A stretch of 5,730 nt of DNA from an uncultured Lachnospiraceae bacterium (GTDB lineage Bacteria > Bacillota > Clostridia > Lachnospirales > Lachnospiraceae), in assembly GCA_910585395.1 (NCBI GenBank), contig CAJUCK010000006.1, positions 34,596 through 40,325 on the forward strand. Reading direction: 5' to 3'. Made by a program: the position numbers and the translations under genes. The notes beneath the pieces were generated by a model that did not search any database, had not been told where the DNA came from, and worked only from the letters and a program-made list of their open reading frames with translations. Numbering within the stretch: position 1 is the first letter of the stretch; every line of letters begins with the position of its first letter. This document shows positions 1 to 4,918 of this stretch, in pieces.

Positions 1-115
1 ATATGCAATTACCTGGTATTTCAAATTCCTGCACCTTCCTGGCATTCTTATAAATTATTTTACTGCCATCTCTTGTTTTACATTCAATCTCAGTCACACT
101 TATCATTTCACACAT
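1..115 (-). CDS. N-terminal fragment of an unrecognised protein (runs off the left edge)
   Basis: The first 38 codons of a leftward gene are visible; the rest lies outside the window. The start is the ATG at 115-113, preceded by a near-perfect Shine-Dalgarno AGGAGGT (127-121) with a 5-nt spacer. A second in-frame ATG three codons later (106-104) is too far from this site to be the better start. The peptide begins MCEMISVTEIECKTRDGSK and continues with a basic stretch (YKNARKVQEF) and EIPGNC. It has no signal peptide or membrane segment and contains three cysteines (residues 2, 12 and 37). I do not recognise the family. It follows tpiA on the same strand, but a terminator and about 400 bp of spacer separate them, so it is probably a separate transcription unit. 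That it is a translated gene rests on the ribosome binding site and the open frame. Confidence 0.6.
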   Translation of the reverse strand, partial: MCEMISVTEIECKTRDGSKIIYKNARKVQEFEIPGNCI

Positions 116-120
116 AACTT

Positions 121-127
121 ACCTCCT
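121..127 (-). promoter_or_regulatory. Shine-Dalgarno site of the left-edge gene
   Basis: AGGAGGT on the minus strand, 5 nt before the ATG at 115. It fixes the start of a gene too short in this window to be called on length. A stop codon (TAA, 121-119) overlaps its last base and closes a short frame that reads through the site. Confidence 0.65.
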
Positions 128-420
128 GCATAAACTTTCTGAAACGTTCCTCCATTCACTCTTCAGGTTTTCAGACGACATCTTCTTGAAAAAAGGTACA
201 AAAATACACGCAGCCTATCTTCTTTAAAGCAACCTGCCTCTTCCTGCATCATTTTCTTACTCGAAAACACAATATTTTACATTTTATAGCTTTATATCAA
301 AAGGAAATAAAACAGAATCCCGACATCAGAATATGATTTTATAATGATTTGGTAATATAAGATAATTAGAGATGCTATACCCTTATTTCGCTCGAACCCT
401 CTTTTACTCCCCCGTTATCA

Positions 421-452
421 GTTATATGTAAATATTACCATATCTTTGTCAA
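421..452 (-). promoter_or_regulatory. Possible weak promoter reading toward the left-edge gene
   Basis: A consensus -35 box TTGACA (452-447) is followed on the minus strand by TATAAC (426-421), but the spacer is 20 nt, longer than the usual 17. At 17 nt the hexamer is ACATAT, a poor -10. If used, it would give a leader of about 300 nt. Promoters nearer the gene, such as the TATAAA box at 288-283, are equally possible. Confidence 0.25.
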
Positions 453-510
453 AAAATATAGACAGAACATATTTTCACTCTTTCACAAGATAAGGTTTTT
501 TCGATATAGC

Positions 511-565
511 AAAAAACTCCCACTTTTATTTATACATTGCATAATAAAAGTGGAAGTTCTTTTTT
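511..565 (-). terminator. Rho-independent terminator after tpiA, possibly bidirectional
   Basis: Two 16-nt arms (515-530 and 543-558) pair around a 12-nt loop, 15 nt beyond the tpiA stop codon. Read in the tpiA direction all 16 positions pair, with one G-U wobble, and the stem runs into a six-T tract (516-511 on the plus strand as A's). On the plus strand the wobble becomes an A-C mismatch, but a T tract (560-565) follows, so it could also stop rightward transcription. It marks the end of the pgk-tpiA unit. Confidence 0.85.
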
Positions 566-573
566 AACTAATC

Positions 574-1323
574 TTATTTATAATTGACGATTTTTCCAAA
601 ATCAGCTTTTAAAGAAGCGCCGCCAACTAATCCGCCGTCTATATTCGGTTTCGAGAAAAGTTCTGCTGCATTTTCTGCATTTACAGATCCGCCGTACTGA
701 ATACGGATAGACTCTGCTGTTGCCTCATCATATACTTCTTTTATACATGTACGGATTGCTGCACACACTTCTTCCGCCTGGTCAGAAGTAGCAGTCTCAC
801 CAGTTCCGATTGCCCAGATTGGTTCATAAGCAATCACTGCTGTTTTGGCCTGATCTGCTGTCACATTCTGGAACGCAATCTTAATCTGCATACGAATCCA
901 GTCAATATAGATTCCCTGCTTTCTCTGGGTCAGAGATTCTCCACAACAGATAATAGGTGTAATTCCATGTTCAAATGCCTTTAATACTTTCTTATTTACA
1001 GTTTCATCTGTCTCTGCAAAATACTCTCTTCTCTCAGAATGTCCTAATACCACATATTTAACACCTGCATCGGTTAGCATATCTGGGGCAATCTCTCCAG
1101 TATAGGCACCACTTTCTTCAAAATACATATTCTCTGCACCAATATTGATATTGGAGCCTTCTGCAGCTTGCATTGCAGGAATAATATCAATAGCAGGAAC
1201 ACAGAATACCACGTCGGCCTCATCATTAGCAACCAATGGTTTTAATTCATTCACCAGAGCAACTGCCTGGCTTGGAGTCTTATTCATTTTCCAATTTCCT
1301 GCAATAATTTTCTTTCTTGCCAT
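574..1323 (-). CDS. tpiA: Triosephosphate isomerase
   Basis: Cytosolic TIM-barrel enzyme that interconverts dihydroxyacetone phosphate and glyceraldehyde 3-phosphate in glycolysis and gluconeogenesis. At 249 residues it has the usual full length. Visible signatures are GNWKMN (9-14) with substrate-binding Asn10 and Lys12, the electrophile His95 in VLGHSERR (92-99), the catalytic base Glu167 in AYEPIW (165-170), the phosphate-gripping loop 6 AIGTGETAT (171-179), YGGSV (210-214) and GGLVGGASL (230-238). The start ATG is preceded by GAGGA (1335-1331) with a 7-nt spacer. It follows pgk by 63 nt on the same strand with no clear promoter between, so it is probably cotranscribed with pgk. A terminator lies directly after it, so the cluster does not continue into gpmI or eno here. 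No key residue is missing. Confidence 0.98.
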   Translation of the reverse strand: MARKKIIAGNWKMNKTPSQAVALVNELKPLVANDEADVVFCVPAIDIIPAMQAAEGSNINIGAENMYFEESGAYTGEIAPDMLTDAGVKYVVLGHSERREYFAETDETVNKKVLKAFEHGITPIICCGESLTQRKQGIYIDWIRMQIKIAFQNVTADQAKTAVIAYEPIWAIGTGETATSDQAEEVCAAIRTCIKEVYDEATAESIRIQYGGSVNAENAAELFSKPNIDGGLVGGASLKADFGKIVNYK

Positions 1324-1357
1324 AATCTTATCCTCGTCTTCTTATCTATTAAAATTT

Positions 1358-1378
1358 CAGCTTGCCAATCGCCAGCTG
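1358..1378 (-). other. Weak hairpin in the pgk-tpiA spacer
   Basis: On the minus strand CAGCT and AGCTG arms flank a GC/GC inner pair with one G-A mismatch. The stem lies 35 nt before the tpiA start and is followed by GAAATTTTAA, not a true T tract, so it is a poor terminator. It could be an RNA processing or stability element, or chance; the arms are short and AGCT is itself a palindrome. Confidence 0.25.
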
Positions 1379-1386
1379 CTTTCTGT

Positions 1387-2595
1387 CTATTTGTTGGACG
1401 CCGCTGCCACTCCTGGAAGCTCTTTGCCCTCTAAGAATTCCAGGGAAGCGCCGCCGCCAGTGGAAATATGGCTCATCTTATCACCAAATCCCAACTGATT
1501 TACTGCTGCAGCAGAATCTCCGCCTCCGATAATAGTGGTTGCATCTGTCTCTGCCAAGGCTTTAGCCACTGCAATGGTTCCCGCCGCAAGCGTAGGATTC
1601 TCAAATACGCCCATAGGTCCATTCCATACGACAGTCTTCGCCGACTTCACTGCCTCTGCAAACATTTCTGCTGTCTTTGGTCCAATATCACAGCCTTCAC
1701 GGTCTGCAGGCATTTTATCAGAATCATATACTTCCACTTCTACTGGTGCATCAATCGGATTGGGGAAATCTACAATAGTTGAAGAATCTATCGGAAGCAA
1801 TAATTTCTTGCCGAGCTTTTCTGCCTTCGCCAGCATTTCTTTACAATAATCCAGCTTGCTGTCATCCACCAGGGATTTTCCAATCTCATTTCCCTGTGCC
1901 TTTAAGAATGTGTAAGCCATACCTCCACCGATAATCAAGGTATCACATTTCTCCAGCAAATTGGAAATAACATTCAACTTATCTGCCACCTTTGCTCCAC
2001 CTAAAATAGCAACAAAAGGTCTTACTGGATTTTCCACTGCATTTCCAAGGAAATCAATTTCTTTCTGCATTAAATATCCAACTGCTGCTGTCTCTACCAA
2101 TTCAGAAACACCCACATTGGAGCAATGCGCTCTGTGTGCAGTTCCAAATGCATCATTTACAAAAATATCACAGAGTGAAGCAAGGTCTTTGGAGAAAGCC
2201 TCTCCATTCTTGGTCTCTTCTGCCCTGTAACGGGTGTTCTCCAGTAATACAATATCACCGTCTTTCATAGCTTCCACTGCTGCTTTGGCATTAGCTCCTA
2301 CAACTTCATTATCTGCCGCAAATTTTACTTCCTGACCCAATAATTCTGTCAGTCTTGCTGCTACTGGGCTAAGAGACAGCTCTGGCTTCGGCTCTCCCTT
2401 AGGTTTGCCCAAATGAGAACAAAGAATCACCTTTCCGCCGTCTGCCACTAATTTCTTAATAGTAGGCAGAGCTGCCACCAAACGATTCTCATCTGTAATC
2501 TTGCCATCTTTCAAAGGCACATTGAAATCACATCTGCAAAGTACGCGTTTTCCACTTACATTTATATCATCAACAGAAACTTTATTTAAAGACAT
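1387..2595 (-). CDS. pgk: Phosphoglycerate kinase
   Basis: Cytosolic two-domain kinase that moves the phosphate of 1,3-bisphosphoglycerate to ADP, giving ATP and 3-phosphoglycerate. With the start chosen here it has 402 residues, normal for bacteria. N-domain substrate signatures are RCDFNVPL (21-28), SHLGKPKG (60-67), ENTRYRAEE (119-127) and NDAFGTAHRAH (147-157). C-domain nucleotide signatures are GGAKVADK (199-206), GGGMAYTFL (223-231), NGPMGVFE (325-332), GGGDSAAA (357-364) and STGGGASLEFLEGK (378-391). The ATG at 2595 has AGGAGGG 8 nt upstream. The ATG at 2601 is only 2 nt from that site, and the far ATG at 2652 lacks a site and adds residues no PGK has. Upstream gap is separated by 188 nt with a terminator; tpiA follows closely. 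Confidence 0.97.
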   Translation of the reverse strand: MSLNKVSVDDINVSGKRVLCRCDFNVPLKDGKITDENRLVAALPTIKKLVADGGKVILCSHLGKPKGEPKPELSLSPVAARLTELLGQEVKFAADNEVVGANAKAAVEAMKDGDIVLLENTRYRAEETKNGEAFSKDLASLCDIFVNDAFGTAHRAHCSNVGVSELVETAAVGYLMQKEIDFLGNAVENPVRPFVAILGGAKVADKLNVISNLLEKCDTLIIGGGMAYTFLKAQGNEIGKSLVDDSKLDYCKEMLAKAEKLGKKLLLPIDSSTIVDFPNPIDAPVEVEVYDSDKMPADREGCDIGPKTAEMFAEAVKSAKTVVWNGPMGVFENPTLAAGTIAVAKALAETDATTIIGGGDSAAAVNQLGFGDKMSHISTGGGASLEFLEGKELPGVAAASNK

Positions 2596-2601
2596 GTTCA
2601 T

Positions 2602-2609
2602 TCCCTCCT
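2602..2609 (-). promoter_or_regulatory. Shine-Dalgarno site that decides the pgk start
   Basis: AGGAGGGA on the minus strand. The G-rich core sits 8 nt before the ATG at 2595 but only 2 nt before the in-frame ATG at 2601, so the downstream ATG (protein beginning MSLNK) is favoured. It also rules against the 19-residue extension to 2652. Confidence 0.75.
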
Positions 2610-2616
2610 GAATTTT

Positions 2617-2643
2617 GCGAGATTTCCCGCCTGCGCGGTTCGC
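2617..2643 (-). promoter_or_regulatory. GC-rich stem-loop in the pgk 5' leader
   Basis: Just upstream of the pgk ribosome binding site, an inner stem CCGC/GCGG with a GCAG loop (2627-2638) sits inside an outer stem GCGA/TCGC (2617-2620 with 2640-2643), separated by an uneven internal loop (6 nt on one side, 1 nt on the other). The patch is much richer in G+C than the surrounding spacer. It could affect mRNA stability or access to the ribosome. It matches no riboswitch I know. Confidence 0.35.
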
Positions 2644-2678
2644 TTCTGCCATATAATTGTCTATGCCGCAGCGGGATA

Positions 2679-2684
2679 ATTATA
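2679..2684 (-). promoter_or_regulatory. Candidate -10 box for the pgk-tpiA unit
   Basis: A perfect TATAAT occurs on the minus strand between the gap terminator and pgk. The hexamer 17 nt upstream (CGAAAT) is a poor -35, and there is no extended TG. A promoter is expected here because a strong terminator separates gap from pgk. The predicted start would be near 2672, giving a leader of about 76 nt. Confidence 0.35.
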
Positions 2685-2722
2685 TTCCCCTATAGAAATT
2701 TATTTCGTTTCTACATGAGAAC

Positions 2723-2757
2723 AAAAAAGGTCCGGTCCTTGATAGACCGGACCCTTT
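2723..2757 (-). terminator. Rho-independent terminator between gap and pgk
   Basis: In the gap direction a perfect 9-bp GC-rich stem (GGTCCGGTC with GACCGGACC, 2753-2745 and 2737-2729) encloses a 7-nt loop and is followed at once by six T's. Preceding AAAG can pair with the T tract through one wobble. It begins about 27 nt after the gap stop codon. It should end most gap transcripts, allowing gap to be expressed at a different level from pgk and tpiA. Confidence 0.92.
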
Positions 2758-2783
2758 CCTGAGTCTTATCTGTATTTGACAGC

Positions 2784-3803
2784 TTATGCTAATTCGCTGA
2801 AATATTTGATAGTACGAACCATCTGGCTGGTATAGCTGTTCTCATTGTCATACCAAGAAACAACTTGTACTTCATATAAATCATCAGATACCTTGGAAAC
2901 CATGGTCTGAGTAGAATCGAACAGTGAACCAAATCTCATTCCCACGATATCAGAGGAAACAATCTCGTCCTCATTATAACCAAAGGATTCGTTAGCTGCT
3001 GCCTTCATAGCTGCGTTGATGCCGTCAACAGTTACCTCTGTATCCTTCTTAACAACTGCTGTCAAAATGGTGGTGGAACCTGTCGGAGTAGGCACACGCT
3101 GTGCTGAACCGATGAGCTTGCCGTTTAATTCAGGAATAACCAGACCGATTGCCTTAGCAGCTCCTGTGCTGTTCGGAACAATATTTACTGCTGCTGCACG
3201 AGATCTTCTCAAATCACCTTTTCTCTGAGGTCCGTCCAAAGTCATCTGATCGCCAGTATATGCATGAATTGTACACATAATACCAGACTGAACAGCTGCA
3301 TACTTATTCAAAGCATCTGCCATAGGCGCCAGACAGTTGGTTGTGCAGGAAGCTGCAGAGATAATTGTATCTTCTGCCTTTAAAGTTTTATGGTTTGTAT
3401 TGAAAACAATTGTAGGAAGGTCATTTCCTGCAGGAGCAGAAATAACAACTTTGCGGGCACCTGCATTGATATGAGCCTGTGCCTTATCCTTGGAGGTATA
3501 GAATCCAGAGCACTCCAGAACAACGTCTACTTTCAGTTCTCCCCATGGGCAGTTATTTGCATCTGGGAAAGCGTAGATTTTGATCTCTTTTCCGTCAACA
3601 GTAATGGAATCTTCTCCAGCAGATACCTTGTCCGCTAATTCATACTTACCCTGAGATGAATCATACTTCAACAAATGTGCCAACATTTTAGGACTTGTTA
3701 AGTCATTGATTGCTACTACTTCGTAACCTTCTGCACCAAACATCTGTCTGAATGCCAGACGTCCGATACGGCCGAAACCATTGATTGCTACTCTTACTGA
3801 CAT
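2784..3803 (-). CDS. gap: Glyceraldehyde-3-phosphate dehydrogenase, NAD-dependent, phosphorylating
   Basis: Cytosolic tetrameric enzyme that oxidises and phosphorylates glyceraldehyde 3-phosphate to 1,3-bisphosphoglycerate, reducing NAD+. Its 339 residues are the usual length. The N-terminal Rossmann fold shows NGFGRIGR (8-15) and Asp34, the residue that favours NAD over NADP. The catalytic domain has Cys153 in ASCTTNCLAP (151-160), His180, Arg236 in the phosphate-binding loop, and Asn320 near the C terminus. The stretch SAQRVPTPTG (233-242), where many bacterial enzymes read MAFRVPTPNV, resembles the variant I recall from Clostridia; this is from memory. The start ATG has AGGAGG (3816-3811) 7 nt upstream. 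A well-formed promoter precedes it and a strong terminator follows, so it is probably made mainly as a single-gene message. Confidence 0.97.
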   Translation of the reverse strand: MSVRVAINGFGRIGRLAFRQMFGAEGYEVVAINDLTSPKMLAHLLKYDSSQGKYELADKVSAGEDSITVDGKEIKIYAFPDANNCPWGELKVDVVLECSGFYTSKDKAQAHINAGARKVVISAPAGNDLPTIVFNTNHKTLKAEDTIISAASCTTNCLAPMADALNKYAAVQSGIMCTIHAYTGDQMTLDGPQRKGDLRRSRAAAVNIVPNSTGAAKAIGLVIPELNGKLIGSAQRVPTPTGSTTILTAVVKKDTEVTVDGINAAMKAAANESFGYNEDEIVSSDIVGMRFGSLFDSTQTMVSKVSDDLYEVQVVSWYDNENSYTSQMVRTIKYFSELA

Positions 3804-3860
3804 GATAATTCCTCCTAATTTTGAATGAATTTTATATTACTTTGGATATATTACCCAATC

Positions 3861-3877
3861 TAGTTATATTCTAACTA
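3861..3877. promoter_or_regulatory. Inverted repeat over the gap -10 box, operator candidate
   Basis: TAGTTA (3861-3866) and TAACTA (3872-3877) are perfect 6-bp inverted arms separated by 5 nt, overlying the -10 box and start point of the gap promoter. A repressor bound here would block transcription. The arms resemble Rex half-sites (TTGTTA, TAACAA) with one change each, but Rex sites have a 6-nt gap. In AT-rich DNA this could be chance. Confidence 0.3.
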
Positions 3878-3896
3878 ATATCAGTAAAAAATTCAA
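3868..3896 (-). promoter_or_regulatory. gap promoter
   Basis: On the minus strand a -35 box TTGAAT (3896-3891) and a -10 box TAGAAT (3873-3868) are separated by exactly 17 nt, a good match to the housekeeping sigma factor consensus. Transcription should start near 3861, giving a leader of about 58 nt before the gap ATG. It faces away from the histidinol-phosphatase promoter. Confidence 0.75.
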
Positions 3897-3934
3897 GGGG
3901 CTTTTTCAACTTTGTTATTTTTTTCACTTTCCTT

Positions 3935-3963
3935 TTGACAACATTATCTATCTGGTTTATGAT
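3935..3963 (+). promoter_or_regulatory. Promoter of the histidinol-phosphatase gene
   Basis: A perfect -35 box TTGACA (3935-3940) and a -10 box TATGAT (3958-3963) lie exactly 17 nt apart. The start point should be near 3970, giving a leader of about 27 nt, long enough only for the ribosome binding site. There is therefore no room for a T-box or attenuator such as often controls histidine genes. Confidence 0.8.
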
Positions 3964-3996
3964 GAAGAAGATTTTTATTAGAAAGGAGACTTCTCT

Positions 3997-4800
3997 ATGC
4001 TCTGGGACACACATATGCACACACATTTTTCCGTAGACAGCGACGCTGACAGTATGGAAATGGTACGTTCCGCAATAGAAGCGGGGGTTGACGGAATCTG
4101 CTTTACCGACCATCTGGATCTTCTGGCTCCTGATACCAAACCAGATAATTTTCCTCTTGATTTTCTAACTTATTTTTCTGAAATAGAAAATCTGCAGACA
4201 CAGTTTGACAAACAATTTTCCATCAACATCGGCGTGGAAATCGGCCTGCAGACTTTCCTGAAAGATCAGCTTCCTGAGATTATCAGCGGTTATCCCTTTG
4301 ATTTTGTCATAGGCTCTTCTCATATGGTAAACGGAGAAGACCCTTACTACCCAGAATATTTTATAGGAAAAATTGAAGATCAAGCATATCGGGAATATTT
4401 TGAATCTATTTTGGAAAATCTGGCTCTCTTTGACTGTTTCGACGTCTATGGCCATCTGGATTACATTGTACGATACGGTCCAAACAAGAATCAATTTTAT
4501 ACATATAAAAAATTTGCGGATGTCCTGGAAGAAATTTTAAGAACTTTAATCCACAAAGGCAAAGGAATTGAACTTAATACCGGAGGATTTAAATATGGTC
4601 TTGGACATCCAAACCCAACGGAAGACATTCTAAAACGCTACCATGAACTAGGCGGTGAAATCATTACCATAGGCGCAGACGCCCACAAGCCGGAACATGT
4701 GGCATATGATTTTAAAAAAGTACCAGAAATTCTGACTGGCTGCGGTTTTCAATATTATACCGTGTTCCAAAATCGGAAACCTGTTTTTTATAAACTATAA
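3997..4800 (+). CDS. hisK: Histidinol-phosphatase, PHP family (HisK/HisJ type)
   Basis: Predicted cytosolic metal-dependent phosphatase that converts L-histidinol phosphate to L-histidinol, the penultimate intermediate of histidine synthesis. Its 267 residues fit the PHP-type family, which is unrelated to the HAD-type HisB enzyme. PHP metal-site motifs are all present: DTHMHTH (4-10, with His6 and His8), TDH (37-39), Glu81 in GVEIG, His109 in GSSHM, His153 in GHLD and GADAH (226-230, with Asp228 and His230). The ATG has AAGGAG (3983-3988) 8 nt upstream and its own promoter. It stands alone, divergent from gap and convergent with the surface protein gene, with no other his gene in view. Substrate is inferred from family resemblance; some PHP phosphatases act on other small phosphoesters. 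Confidence 0.85.
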   Translation: MLWDTHMHTHFSVDSDADSMEMVRSAIEAGVDGICFTDHLDLLAPDTKPDNFPLDFLTYFSEIENLQTQFDKQFSINIGVEIGLQTFLKDQLPEIISGYPFDFVIGSSHMVNGEDPYYPEYFIGKIEDQAYREYFESILENLALFDCFDVYGHLDYIVRYGPNKNQFYTYKKFADVLEEILRTLIHKGKGIELNTGGFKYGLGHPNPTEDILKRYHELGGEIITIGADAHKPEHVAYDFKKVPEILTGCGFQYYTVFQNRKPVFYKL

Positions 4801-4870
4801 GAATCTTTCGCTGGATTACCATAAACATTTTTCATCTATTTATGAAACTTTAAAACTATTCCCATACAAA

Positions 4871-4906
4871 CAGGCAGGATTCACAAATGAATCCTGCCTG
4901 CTGTTT
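4871..4906. terminator. Bidirectional terminator between convergent genes
   Basis: A perfect 13-bp stem (4871-4883 with 4888-4900) encloses a CAAA loop between two convergent stop codons (4800 and 4919). Rightward, the stem is followed by CTGTTTT; leftward by GTTTGTA, so both T tracts are short or offset. Stem strength and position make a shared terminator the best reading. Confidence 0.8.
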
Positions 4907-4918
4907 TAAGATTATTCT

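Larger units (their letters stand above)
116..510. other. Intergenic spacer of about 395 bp without a convincing gene
   Basis: This AT-rich stretch separates the tpiA terminator from the left-edge gene. I see no tRNA, riboswitch core or long frame on either strand. It holds weak promoter-like elements on the minus strand: TTGACA at 452-447, and TATAAAAT/TAAAAT boxes around 288-274. It also holds an 8-bp inverted pair, GGTAATAT (351-358) and ATATTACC (432-439), and a 10-nt palindrome-like TTCGCTCGAA (387-396). Two overlapping minus-strand short frames (252-163, 29 codons; 181-119, 20 codons) lack good ribosome binding sites of their own. The most likely content is the promoter and 5' leader of the left-edge gene; the start point cannot be fixed from sequence. 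Confidence 0.5.

Noticed and set aside
494..517. GTTTTTT/AAAAAAC hairpin next to the tpiA terminator
   Set aside because: Only A-T pairs closed by a single G-C; it is explained by the T tract of the terminator and adds no structure of its own.
1145..2230. Plus-strand frames of 89-117 codons opposite pgk and tpiA
   Set aside because: They lie antisense to enzymes with complete catalytic motifs, show no family features, and are typical shadows of coding sequence.
2596..2652. Upstream ATG at 2652 extending pgk by 19 residues
   Set aside because: No ribosome binding site precedes it, the extension has no counterpart in the PGK family, and it would translate the leader hairpin and the Shine-Dalgarno.
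2776..2804. TTGACA on the plus strand at the end of gap as an antisense promoter
   Set aside because: The hexamer 17 nt downstream (GAAATA) is not a credible -10 box.
3016..3638. Plus-strand frames of 70 and 82 codons opposite gap
   Set aside because: Antisense shadows of a well-conserved gene; no recognisable domain.
3871..4494. Minus-strand frames of 80 and 109 codons across the divergent promoter region and antisense to the phosphatase gene
   Set aside because: The first covers both promoters and the start of a strongly supported plus-strand gene; the second is wholly inside that gene. Neither has domain features.
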